The notes beneath the pieces were generated by a model. That model was not told the DNA's origin. It searched no databases and saw only the letters and a program-made list of their open reading frames with translations. DNA of 64,000 bases from Gaeumannomyces sp. JS-464 (lineage: Eukaryota > Ascomycota > Sordariomycetes > Magnaporthales > Magnaporthaceae). Made by a program: the position numbers and the translations under genes. The stretch spans positions 3,410,001 through 3,474,000 of the forward strand of contig NGZR01000001.1 of NCBI GenBank assembly GCA_002197995.1, written 5' to 3'. Shown piece by piece: positions 25,101 through 36,102 of this stretch. Each line of letters opens with the position of its first letter. Position 1 is the stretch's first letter.

Positions 25101-26682
25101 GGTACCGAAGGTATGTACCTCTAGGTTGTGGTCGTGTCAATTAGGAGCAGCTGCCAGCGCCGTCTGGACCTTTGGTATCCATATACTTTTGGAGGGCGCG
25201 AGTCTCCATGTGTAGCAAAAGCATTAGCTGGTCAGGCTCTGGTTCTGGTCCAACTCCCCGCACCGCCCGGTCTCGGCCTGCCCGATCGTGGCAAGTTTCG
25301 ATTGGTCCAAAAAATGTGCGCTCGGCGTGAGAACTGAGAAAGCAGCAAAGTTCGCAGGAAATGACGACGCCCTGCCATGCCAGGGAACGACATGGTTCGT
25401 AGAGCTGGTCAATCGCAACAAACGGCTGGGAGGTTTATCCTGGCGCGGTGCTCGTCTCCCTCCAAAGCCCCGGCGACGGCCAAGCCGGAGGGCTGACGGG
25501 TTACAATTGAAACGCCCCCACAGGTGTTGATTCGTTCGCTATGTACATGCCCTGCAATCCCCAATAAGATCTCGATCCCTGCCGGAAGCCAAGCCTGGTC
25601 GCATAACTCAATTGGCGCCCGTCTCATCGAGCGGGGATCAAGGTTTGTTGGAGGTGTAAGGCGGCCGCAAGGCCGCCTGCAAAAGAGGGAAACAGCTCTG
25701 TATTGTCTATGTTCTTAGAGAGAGGTGACAATCCGGTGGGTGACGCTCTCGTGGGTGAAGTAGGGCACTGGCGCACGGGCCAACTCCTCACAGGGTTCGA
25801 TGGCTGGCCCATGCTTCCAGCATTGCGCCGACCCGGGCGGCTGAGCGTGGGAGAAGCGGCACTACAAGTTCCAGGCATCAGAAAGGTCCTGCCGGTGGAC
25901 CCCACCTAATTAGGCAAAGTATCCAGAGACATTTTTCCGCATAGAAAATTCCGCCCAAATCAATGTATCTTTACCCACGGCCCCTGCCGCACAAATCGTC
26001 ATGCTGCAAATAGGCAGTTCAAATACATTGATTTTTACTACAGATTGTGCGGCAGTCTGTGTACCCCTACTTCACCACTACCCCCTGGCTTACCCCACCT
26101 GCGGGCCCCCCGGCAGGACCTTTCTGATGCCTGGGACTTGTACCAGTCTCGGCTCGTGAGCACCCCCGGTCTTTAGGGGCGGCAAGGCCGGCGCGGCGCC
26201 GGGGTTTGTTCGCATGGGAGGACGGGAAGTATATTTCTTGAGGGTTTGCATCCGGCGATGTCATTGTTTCTTGCGTCAGGCTTACTACCACCGACCAGTT
26301 CGCTTTTTTTAAACTCTACCATGTCTCTTCCGGCACAAAATCCACACCGAGGCAATCACACACTCGTTCCGCCGCAAGAGATAATAGCGCAGTTAATAGC
26401 ACCCCACAATGATGAAACTCTCCGTCCTTCTAAACGGTTCCCCCACCTCCCTCCTGATATCCAGTCGCGAAGCCGCATTGCAACTGAAAGCTCCCAGAAC
26501 CCGGCAGTTGTCGTGGCACTGCAGACGCAAATCTGTTTCGTTTTCTGTCCTTTGGGAATTTAAACAAGCCCCGTGTCCCCGGGAGATGCTGCGAGCTACA
26601 GCACCGTCCGTCCGTTGGCCCCCCTACCACCTACCTTCCTTGTCGCACCGACGTTCCCTGCCTCCGGAAGGCCGTCCTCACG
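25101..26682. other. GC-normal region upstream of the hydrolase; no convincing gene
   Basis: Only short overlapping ORFs (60-105 codons) on both strands, without recognisable motifs. It contains the foldback at 25864-26142. The last 300-400 bp presumably hold the promoter and 5' UTR of the gene at 26683, but I see no clear core-promoter motif. Confidence 0.4.
25864..26142. repeat. Foldback structure with nested inverted repeats
   Basis: The sequence from 25864 (ACAAGTTCCAGGCATCAGAA and on through AGGTCCTGCCGG) recurs as its reverse complement at about 26107-26142. Inside are two more inverted pairs: CAAATCAATGTAT with ATACATTGATTTTT, and CTGCCGCACAAATC with GATTGTGCGGCAG. This resembles a small MITE or hairpin relic. 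No direct flanking duplication was identified. Confidence 0.6.
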
Positions 26683-28221
26683 ATGCTTCTCGACCACAAC
26701 CCTTGGACCTACGCCGCCGTCGTTGCTGTAAAATACTATGTAGGCTGTATCGGAGTCTTGTGCCTCGCCTACTTCTTTTTTGTGCTCTTCGCCTTCGGCG
26801 GCTTTACGGGGCCAGGCATCCGCCACCCTGTCTCCATCGTCATCGAGGTATACGGCCTTATCGAGATACTCTGGTACTTCGCCTTTTTACGATACAGGGC
26901 GAAGGTCCAGCGTCCCGGCATGCCGTTGAAGCCGATGACCAGGGCGGACCGGAAGGCGCTCCTCGACAAGTCGCTCGCGACAGCCCCCGACATCCAGTTC
27001 TTCATCCGCAAGTGGTTCTCGCTCGCGACCATGGACCAGATATACCGGGACAGCGTCAAAGACTGGCTCGCATGGGCCCTGTGGGCAAAACGGTCGGAGG
27101 ACCTGACGCCCGAGGACTTGGAGGAGATCGAGGAGTACATCGACGACACAGAGTACGCGGGCGGCATCACGTTGCGTCCAGGCCGCGCCGACGGCGTGCC
27201 GATCCGCATCAACATCGACCCCGTCGACGCATACCACCGGTCGCTGCTGTGGTACGGCATCATAGCGCTCCTGGACCACGTAGCCTGGATTGGTTTGGGG
27301 CTGCAGGGCTTCCGATACTACCGCCTGAAACGCTCGACGTATTTCTCCATCTTCCCCTTGCGCGCAATGACGCTGCTGTCATCGTTTGAGTCGACTTCGG
27401 ACAAGTTCAGCTACTACTACAGACCGCACAAGTCGACGACGCACCGGCCCATCGTGGTCCTGCACGGGCTCGGCATCGGCATTGCACAATACATGATTTG
27501 GCTTCCCGCTATCCCCAAGGACATTGGTATCGTCGTTATCGAACTCATGAACGTCTCGAACCGGATGGCGCCCGAGGGGACCGACTACGAGACGTTCGCC
27601 AATGGCGTCGCCAAGATCCTGCTCCAGCAGAACATGGACGACTTCGTCCTTGTCGGGCATTCGTACGGCACGATGCTTGCGCGCCCCCTTCTGAGCCACC
27701 CCGAGGTCGGGCCCAAGATCAACTCGCTCATCCTCTGCGATCCCGTCTCGATCCTGCTCCACCTTCCCGACGTGGCTTACAACGCCACGCGCCGCCCGCC
27801 CAAGACCACGCCCCAGGTCCAGATCGACATGGTCGCCAAGGACCCACTGATCGCGCACACGCTCTGCCGCCGCTTCCACTGGCCCGAGGCCATCCTTTTC
27901 CGCGAGGACCTGGAGGGCAAGCGCACCACGGCCGTCGTGGCCGCCCGCGACTGCGTGCTCAACGGGCCGGCCGTGGCGTCCTACGTCTACTACGGGCAGG
28001 TCCGGACCACGGACGAGGCGAAGAAAGAGCTGAACAAGTCGGCGGACCAGTGGACCGGCGCGGCCGAGCTCGAGCTTTTTTACCTCCCGAACAGAGACCA
28101 TGGGCAGTCGCTGATAGTCCCCGCGGAATATACCAGGATAAACAAGCTAATAGAGACGTACTGTAACAAATCCAAGGACTCGAAGTACATGGCCGATGGG
28201 GGTGTCCCAGACTATGTTTAA
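26683..28221 (+). CDS. Membrane-anchored alpha/beta hydrolase
   Basis: An intact intronless ORF of 512 codons. Residues 13-40 and 50-70 are hydrophobic and look like two N-terminal membrane spans; another hydrophobic stretch lies at 190-207. The hydrolase fold begins around 255: an HG oxyanion turn at 261-262 (VVLHGLGIG), the nucleophile elbow GHSYG at 325-329 with Ser327, a probable acidic residue at Asp423 (AARDCVLNG), and the catalytic His473 (NRDHGQS). The N-terminal 240 residues precede the catalytic core and are not a known domain to me. This architecture matches fungal integral-membrane hydrolases of unknown substrate; lipase, esterase or thioesterase activity is possible. The first ATG after a long pyrimidine-rich leader was taken. 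It sits alone between two RIP-mutated transposon blocks yet shows no RIP damage, so it is probably under selection. Confidence 0.9.
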   Translation: MLLDHNPWTYAAVVAVKYYVGCIGVLCLAYFFFVLFAFGGFTGPGIRHPVSIVIEVYGLIEILWYFAFLRYRAKVQRPGMPLKPMTRADRKALLDKSLATAPDIQFFIRKWFSLATMDQIYRDSVKDWLAWALWAKRSEDLTPEDLEEIEEYIDDTEYAGGITLRPGRADGVPIRINIDPVDAYHRSLLWYGIIALLDHVAWIGLGLQGFRYYRLKRSTYFSIFPLRAMTLLSSFESTSDKFSYYYRPHKSTTHRPIVVLHGLGIGIAQYMIWLPAIPKDIGIVVIELMNVSNRMAPEGTDYETFANGVAKILLQQNMDDFVLVGHSYGTMLARPLLSHPEVGPKINSLILCDPVSILLHLPDVAYNATRRPPKTTPQVQIDMVAKDPLIAHTLCRRFHWPEAILFREDLEGKRTTAVVAARDCVLNGPAVASYVYYGQVRTTDEAKKELNKSADQWTGAAELELFYLPNRDHGQSLIVPAEYTRINKLIETYCNKSKDSKYMADGGVPDYV

Positions 28222-28972
28222 GGACCTGCGGTGCGCGGAATTGCTTGCCGGCGAGCTGCAGCATTATTTGTTTTAGCGTATTCCCAAGTAATGAGCGGTT
28301 GGTGTTTTGAATGATATTTTGAGCGACCACGATTTTGTTTTTCTGCTTCTCTCCCTATTAGTCCGACCTTTTTAAATCTTGTGGCCATGGTCCGGGAACT
28401 TCTAGCCACACCTAACGTTTGTCGTTCCTTTCAGTACTAACTCCCCTAATTCCGACCGAATATACGTTCATTCCGCCTGGTGGCGTTTTTAAGCTCTTGC
28501 GGTAATGAACGAGGATGTGGACATGTTATCCAAGCTAACAACGGGTTTGGGTCAGTCTTCAAATGCTCGGGTTTGGGGCCCAGCGGAAATCGCGTCAATG
28601 TGGAGCTGGATTGCCGTCAATTAAGGTCCATCCGTTTGTGCACGGAAAAGCGTCCAGTGTGTGGGGGGCACTGAGCTTTGGGTTGTGCGGAGGTTTGATA
28701 GCAGGCCGTCCATCCATGGGTTTACGTAGCCTTTAAACGGAATTCCCATTCCAATTTGACAGCTTTACCTTTACTTGTTTAAAGGATATTAGTACTCCCA
28801 TTTGAACGCGCCGCTGCAAGCAGGACCGTTTAAAGCACTTCCTTTAGTCCTGTTCCCCGCAAACGAATACCTACGCCGCAGGTTAGTGGCATTGGCGGCT
28901 TTTGGGCGGCGGCTCGGCAAACCGACCGGCCATGGCGCCTCCACTCACGACCAAGTTCGTGGGGCGACCCGA
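28222..28972. other. Hydrolase 3' flank and spacer; no gene seen
   Basis: Contains the presumed 3' UTR of the hydrolase (an AT-rich patch lies at 28310-28390). Only short ORFs without motifs. Ends at the GA-rich LINE tail. Confidence 0.4.
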
Positions 28973-29076
28973 GAGAAAAAAAGAGAAAGAGAAAGAAAGA
29001 GAAAAAGAAAGAGAAAGAGAAAGAGAAAGAAAAAGAGAGAAAGAAAAAGAGAAAAAGAGAAAGTAAATGAGTAAGT
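28973..29076 (-). repeat. LINE tail microsatellite (GAAAGA-type)
   Basis: Purine-only (AGAAAG) repeats of about 100 bp, followed by GTATATTTAACGTTA, the LINE 3' junction. The same arrangement is at 39057-39130, so the repeat is the retroposed tail and not a chance microsatellite. Confidence 0.8.
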
Positions 29077-29137
29077 AAGTATATTTAACGTTAATAAGTC
29101 GGGATCTACCAGTCCCTGCCTCCCAAGGGGCATATAA

Positions 29138-29417
29138 TGTCACACGGGGACGATCCCGGGACGGGAATCGGCGGGTTGGGCACCAAGAGTTGGCGCCCAA
29201 GCCAAAGTGAGGCGACCAGTCAGGCTAAAAGCGGGGGACGGCTCCGTAGGAGCACGGACTCCGCACGGACCAAAGGGCCCTCTATTTATTCCCTTCTCTT
29301 TCCTTCGATCCCCCTTAGCAGATTTTAGCTTTTTAAGCATCTTTTAAAGCCTTGAAAATTATTAGCTTTTATAAAGTAATACAATTTCTTCCGAGCTGAT
29401 ATTGTCCCCTTATTACA
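29138..29417 (+). repeat. 5' LTR of the Gypsy chromovirus
   Basis: Starts TGTCACACGGGGACGATCCC, ends TTATTACA. Compared with the 3' LTR, differences are almost all transitions. Preceded by TATAA. Confidence 0.9.
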
Positions 29418-29649
29418 AATAATTTTTCTCCATTTAAGACCGCTTAGTAATAGCCTATTATCTTTCTTCCTAAGCTTTGAAAAGCATTATTTAAGCAATT
29501 TAACCCTTCCCAGTTACGATTGGGTTAATAGCTACGGTCGGCCCCCGCCGCCACGGCACTTTCCAACCTTTCGCAAACGGCTTTTACGCAGCCGCTTGCG
29601 AAAACCCAACCCCTTACACCAGCCGCATCGGTCCTCGCGGTCGGTATAA

Positions 29650-32020
29650 GTTAAAAAACCACTGACGAAGATAGTAGTAAAGCGGATTACAACGAGGATA
29701 TTAAGCGTTTAAATAAAAAAACCTCCGAAATTAAAGGTCGGCTTGAGGATTTCGACGATAAGCTCCAAATAATCGCCAAAAAAGCTAAAAAATCCATCGA
29801 TATAACCTGGGCTAAAGTTAGTTAAATCGATACGGCCTTTAAACAAACGCAAAAGGAAGTCCGAAATTACGCGGCCCAATTCGAGGCTTATAAATAAAAT
29901 ATCGCGTTATTCCGCGCCACTTATACATTATTGCCTAATATGCTAGCCCAAGGCGATTCGCTCTAAGCTTATAAGGTTAGCGAAAAAACCCCCCTCGTAT
30001 TATAATTAACAAACGTCCTAATAATAAACGATGCGAGGGCTTTTATTTTGTACGTAGCCCCCACTTTCGAAAAAGCTATAGGCTAAAAAGCCTTCCAATC
30101 CTTAGGAAAAGTGCTTAACCTTTCGGAATAAATGGTTAGCATTTAATAAAAATTCGTTAATACCTATAATGCTATTATAGCTTTATCTAAAAGCGTCGAA
30201 CGAAAAACACTAAACGCTTAAAAGCAATTTAGTAAGCTTAAAGCCTATTATAATAGCATTATTTACGGTTATTATACCTTCGTTTCTATATATAAAAAAG
30301 GATTATTGGCTTTTATAAAATAGCAAAAAAAGTTTTACCAACGAATTTTTACGGAAAGCTACCTATTCGCTTAATAAAATAAGGAAACGTTGCCGCCTTA
30401 GCGGAATAATAAGAAATACGCACTTAAACCTTAGCCCACCTTCGAAACGCTACCCGAGCGAACCAAAATCGCTTTTAAAAGTTGCAAAAACGATTTACCT
30501 TTTTTAAGGAAAATGTCGAAAAATGGGCGAAATAAAAAGAAGCACAAATCCGAGCTTTTATAATTAAGGAATACGTTTCTCTTAACGACTTTACCGCCGC
30601 AAAAAAAAAGTACTTTCCGAAATACGGCAGCTCGTTAAAAATACCTTAAAAAAGGTACGACGTATGGAAAAAAAAGGGATTCGTCCCTGCTTTTCCACCA
30701 TTATGTCGGCGCTATACGAAATTCGCTACCTTTCGCGTCGCAGCAAGGGTTACCAGCTAACGACCCCGTTAACGCTCCGGTACCCTCTATTAAAGCGAAA
30801 CCCGCGAAATAATCGGATATGAAATAATCCGCTTCTTTCCGATAAGGAATCCTTAACAAAAACCCCTTATCCCCCGCCAATTTGTAACGCTAGCAGGTTA
30901 AAGCCACAGCCGCCGTTGCCCACCAGCAGTATCGCGCCGCTATTACCGGGCCCCGGCATTTAGGTAACTTAAAAGGGCTGCCCGGTGTTCCTCTTTAAAA
31001 GCCATTTAACAAACCTCCCAATTATGTCGCAGTTTTAAAAAACTTATCGAATTCTTTTAAATCGTCCTTTAACGAAACCGATCGCGATTAAAACGGCTTA
31101 AATAACCCCCGGGGGAGGTCCCGACGGCCTAAAAATTCCGAACTCCGGGAAATTATCCGGAAATTTCGGCGCGATTTTAATTAACCTATTGCCCCGGCCG
31201 CTATTATTAACCCAATCCAGTTTAATAAACCCAAGGAATACGAAAAAAAACCTAGCGAAGTTTAAACCTTAATAGCTCCGCGTTATTACCTATATAAAGA
31301 TATACGTGGATAATTTCCCAAACGATATTATAAAAATCAATTAGGTCGGATCCCTTTTTACCGAAAATGCCTAAGTTTGGCATTACTAGCGTATAAGGTT
31401 TATATAAGGAATAGGATTAAAAAATAATTGGCGGGCCTATTCGTTCGCGTTTTAAAAGCGTTTTAAAAATGCTATCGAATACTACCGCAACGCACGAAAA
31501 ATGCGAAAGCTTAAATATAAAGGTAATATAGCGCAATATATTACCGAGCTTTTCGATTTTAACGAAGCAATGTAATAGTTAGGTGTTACCTTTCGAAAAC
31601 ACATTTCCAGCATTTTATCGAAAAAAATCACTCGTTTTATATACTCGTAATAAAAGGTTTTCCCGATACGGACGAAAAATTCCTAGCTGCTATTTAGCAA
31701 GCGGGAAAAATTTACAAGGTTATGTTTTAAAACCTAAAATTAAAGTCGCAGGCGGGAAATAAAGGGCCCGTTTTAATATAAAAGCGTTCGAACGCGGGCC
31801 GTCCTCGCGATAACAGCTTTAAAAAGGCCAATAGCTTAAACTAATTTTTAAAGCCGGTAGTTAAAAAAGCCGCGGCCGGCGATAAGAAAAACCATGTTTG
31901 GCTTTCCGTTAAATAAGCATTAAAAAGTATTAACCAAAAAGACGTGGATTAAAGAAAATAAGTAAAAGTAGCATGCTAAAAGTGTGGACGGGAAAACCAC
32001 CACACTTTAAAATGCTTCGC
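29650..32020 (+). pseudogene. Gag relic of the Gypsy chromovirus with CCHC knuckle
   Basis: A broken gag reading frame of lysine- and glutamate-rich character. The nucleocapsid knuckle is at 31974-32015 and reads C-x2-C-x4-H-x4-C, with one internal position turned into a stop (TAA). No intact frame. Confidence 0.65.
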
Positions 32021-32979
32021 AAAAAAGGACGCCGCCGGTAAAGAACTTCCGCCGCTTTTAGCTAGGGTGGCTAGCAATAAAAGGGTCGCATTTAGCGACC
32101 CCCCGGGATTAAACCTTAAAAAGGCTAAAATCGCTATTATTACCACCAGCGATAACCCTATTTTCGATAAAGCCTTCGAGGAATTTACCGAGTCCAATTC
32201 GGACTGCTAATTCGCTAAGGTAGCGGTTTTAAATACCAAACCCTTTCGATTTGGCACCCGCCGCCTTATCGTTATAATGCATTTTAAAGTAAAAGGCATT
32301 TAAGAAACCTAAATACGGGTATTGTTAAATATAAGGAGCGATATTGCCGTCGTTTTTTATAAGGTTGCAAAAGACTTAACATAATGCCTGGTAACCCGGA
32401 AGGTTTCCCGGCTTATAACGGCCTACGATAAAACCCTTATAAAATCGGGCGGATATTAATACCTTTCTAATTTAACCTTTCGTTATTAGGATTACCGATT
32501 TTAAATCGCTTTTAAAGTTAGAAGTTTAAACCCCGATTATAATATGATTTTGCCTTATTGGTAGCTATAAATCCACCAGTTTTAAAACCTTTAGGACGAT
32601 TTTAGCACAATATATTTCGGTATCGACGCGTGCAAAAAGTGTCGTAGCTTTAAAGCCCGATACCATATAAACCCTCGCGACCTTTCGAACTTTTAAACCG
32701 TTAAGCCGGCTATAATCGCTACGATTAAGAAAATTAGCCCCGACCCGGTTAAGCTAAAAATCGCCGATGGTTTCGCGGCCGTCTTTAAAAAATTTCGGGA
32801 ATTTTTCCCGATTATATCGGACAAAGCCGCTATGCGTTTACCTAACCACCAGCTATAGGATTATATTATAAAATTAAAAAAAAGGGCTAAACTTATTTAA
32901 AGCCTTTTTTATAACATAAGCTAATAAAAGTTTAACGTTTTTAAGCTTTGGCTTTAAAAAAACCTCGAAGTAGGAAAAA

Positions 32980-35780
32980 TCCGTCGTTCCACCTCGGCTA
33001 TTGGTTTTCCCTTGCTATTTGCGAATAAAAAAAACCTTTTCGATTTTTTTCGTCCGGTTATCGATTATAAGGATTTAAATTTTAAAATAGTTTCCGTCCG
33101 ATGCCCTATCCCATTTATTACTAAACTTTAGGATAAATTCCGAAAAGCTAAATGGATAACCAAAATAAACCTTAAAATAAGGTTTAACTTAATTAGAATA
33201 AAAAAAAGCCACGAATGGCTTATAGCCTTTCGTTGCAAATACGGCTTTTTTAAATACATTATTATGCTTATAGGATTAATTAACGCTTCGGCGACGTTCC
33301 AAAACTTAATAAACCATATTTTTACAAACCTTATCGATTTAAAACTTTTGGTATACCTTAACGACTTTTTTATTTATGCTAAAACCGAGGCAAAATATAA
33401 TAACCTCGTAAAAAAGGTTTTTTAACGGCTTACTAAGCATAACCTAGCGGTAGCCCCTCGCAAGTGTAGCTAAAATATGCAAAAAGTCGAATTCCTCGGA
33501 TACGTTATCGGCCAAAACGGTATCGCTATAGCATAAAGCAAGGTTAACATTATACTTTAATAAAAAAAGCCCAAATGCTTTAAAAATTGTTAATTTTTCG
33601 TAAGTTTCGCGAACTTTTACAAAAGATTTATTAAAGGGTTTTTTAAAATTATAAAACCTTTAATAACGGCTAATGCATTGCCCAAAGGCTAATAAATTTG
33701 GACCTCGGATATGCAAATAGCTTTCGATACCTTTAAAATGGCGTTTACATTACTTTCGATTTTATGCCATTTCGACCTAGCAACTTTTGCCATTGTGAAA
33801 ACGGACTTTTTTAACTTTGCTATCGGAATTGTCCTATTTTAGCGGAACCCCGACGACGGAAAGTTACACCCTATTACTTTTTACTCCCGCAAAATAACTT
33901 TACCTAAAATTAACTATAAAATTTATAATAAAAAACTGCTAGCCATCGTAAATAATTTCGCGAGGTGAAAATATTACTTTAAAAACGCTTAGCACCGAAT
34001 AAAGGTTTTTACGAATTACTAAAACCTAGCCTATTTTATTACAGCTAAAATCCTTAATAAAAAATAGGCCTAATAGGCTTAGTAATTAGCAAATTATTAG
34101 TTTATAATTAATTACCAACCGGGAAAACAAAACGAAAAAGCCGATATGCTATCGAAACTTTCGCAATACCGATTTAAAAAAAAAGGGAGTAAAAATTAGC
34201 TAATTACGACGATTTTACAAAAAAACACTTCCCAAAAACAGAAAACGTAAAGGACCCCGCTAAATTTAAGCATAACGGATTTTTTTTCCTTTTATCCCCA
34301 GTTAAACTATGCAACATCCCGACGTTTAAATAGGTGTTAGCCTTTACAAATAGGGTTAAAAAGCTTAAATTTTAAAACCTTAGGTATTAAAAACGCTTTA
34401 AAATCCCGAAAAAAAGAAAAAAGGTAAAAGATAAACTTTTTTACTATAAGAACAAACTATAAATATTAACCACGGTTTTACAAAAGGAAGTTTTTAAGTT
34501 TAAATATAACACTAAAATCGCCGGGCATATAAGGATAAACAAAACTTTCGAGCTAATTATACGCCATTTTTAGTAGCCCGGTATTAAAAAGGCAGTTAAA
34601 AAATACGTCCGGAGCTGCTTGGAATGCCAAAAAAATAAAGCTCCAAAATACGCTCTTTTCGGACCTTTCCAACCTATGGAATTACATTACCAACTTTGGA
34701 AAACCGTCGTTATAAACTTTATTACCGATTTGCCCCTATTTAACAGTTATAACTCCATTTGGGTAATAGTAAACCCATTTACCAAAATGGGCCACTTTGT
34801 ACCGCTTAAAACAAACGAAAAAAAAAACGGATAACCTTATCCGCATTTTCGCCAAAAAATATTAGCGATTGCATGGTATGCCTTTAAATATTATCTTTAA
34901 TAAAGATTTTAGGTTTACAACACACCTATAGAAAGATTTCTTAAAGCTGGTAGGAATACGCCCTCGCATAAATATAGCGTTTTACTTTTAAACCGACGGA
35001 CAAACAAAAAGGCTTAACCAAAGCTTAAAAGTTTACCTTTGTTCTTTTATTAATTACGAAATAACCAATTGGGTCGATCTTTTTCCTATAGCGAAGTTCG
35101 CTTATAATAATACCGCTTCGGCAAGTACTTCCGTTACTCCCTTTTTCGCTAATTACGGCTACCACTTAACTTTAAACAACCCCCTTTTCCCTGGACGGAC
35201 ACACAGCCCCGCCAATAAGCTTTACGCCTATTGGATAACCTAGGTGCACCGAGAAGTTCGGGAATGCTTCGACAAAGCCCGAAACCGCATTAAACATTAG
35301 GCCGACAAAAAAAGAGGTCCTTTCCCCGTTTTTGCCAAAAAATAACTCGTTATGCTTAACGCCCGCCACGTTAAAACCCGGCGACTTACTAAGAAATTAA
35401 ACTCCAAAATGCTCGGCCCTTTCCGGATTGCTAAGGTAGTTTCCCCCACGGCGGTACGATTTGCTTTCCCTATTTTTTAAAAAGTTTATAACATTTTCCA
35501 CGTATTTTTTATCGAACCGTATCGCGCTAGCATTTAAGCACGACCTAACCCTAACCAGGTTTTGCGTAACGCCCCTCCTATTGAAAGAAAATATACAATT
35601 AAGGAGGTTATAAATTCCATAAAAGCATAAAACAAAATTAAGTACTTCGTAAAATAAGAAAGCTATCCAGCAAAAAAGGATTGGACTTAAAAACCCTGGG
35701 AGCATTTTAACGGCGAAAGAGCCAAGGCAAAAGTCCGAACCTTCCACAACAACCACCCTTCCAAACCACAAAACTCCAAA
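32980..35780 (+). pseudogene. Pol relic of the Gypsy chromovirus: RT, RNase H, integrase, chromodomain
   Basis: The RT core contains HEWLIAFRCKYGFFKYIIM followed by LINASATFQNLINH and YLNDFFIYAK. RNase H shows [18 protein letters not shown] near 33870. The integrase has a partial zinc-binding region near 34560-34630 (ending CLECQKNKA, ORF start at 34619) and a core segment through 34834 (NSIWVIVNPFTKMGHFVP). The chromodomain reads YTIKEVINS, YFVK*ESYP, W-T-*-KPWEHF (stops where tryptophan or glutamine is expected). The chromodomain places it among chromoviruses. Confidence 0.8.
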
Positions 35781-35821
35781 GTGTAAAGGTCTCGAAGCAA
35801 GCCTTAGGGAAAGGAGGATAG

Positions 35822-36102
35822 TGTTACACGAGGACGATCCCGGGACGGGAATCGGCGGGTTGGGCACTAAAAGTTAGCGCCCAAACCAAAGTAAGGCGAC
35901 CAGTTAGGCTAAAAGCGGGGGACGGCTTCGTAAAAGCACGGACTCCGCACGAACCAAAAAGCCCTCTATTTATTCCCTTCTTTTTCCTTCAATCCCCCTT
36001 AGCAAATTCTAGCTCCTTAAGCATCTTTTAAAGCCCTAAAAGATTATTAGCTTTTATAAAGTAATACAATTTCTTCCGAGCCGACATTGTCCTTTTGTTA
36101 CA
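35822..36102 (+). repeat. 3' LTR of the Gypsy chromovirus
   Basis: Starts TGTTACACGAGGACGATCCC, ends TTGTTACA. Followed by TATAA. More C-to-T and G-to-A changes than the 5' LTR. Confidence 0.9.

Larger units (their letters stand above)
29138..36102 (+). mobile_element. Full-length Ty3/Gypsy chromovirus, RIP-mutated, TSD TATAA
   Basis: About 6.97 kb with LTRs at 29138-29417 and 35822-36102 and the 5-bp duplication TATAA (29133-29137, 36103-36107). The order on the plus strand is gag (about 29650-32020) with a CCHC knuckle, protease region, RT (about 32980-33540), RNase H (about 33760-34100), integrase (about 34470-35300) and a C-terminal chromodomain (about 35580-35780). Stops from RIP occur in every domain, and the RT box reads YLNDFFIYA instead of YLDD. 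It is inserted in the 3' UTR of LINE copy B, so it is younger than that copy. The uninterrupted site is visible in LINE copy C at 39167-39171. Confidence 0.9.

Noticed and set aside
27379..28166. Long overlapping ORFs on both strands within the hydrolase gene
   Set aside because: Third-position GC bias produces shadow ORFs. Only the 512-codon frame has the catalytic motifs.
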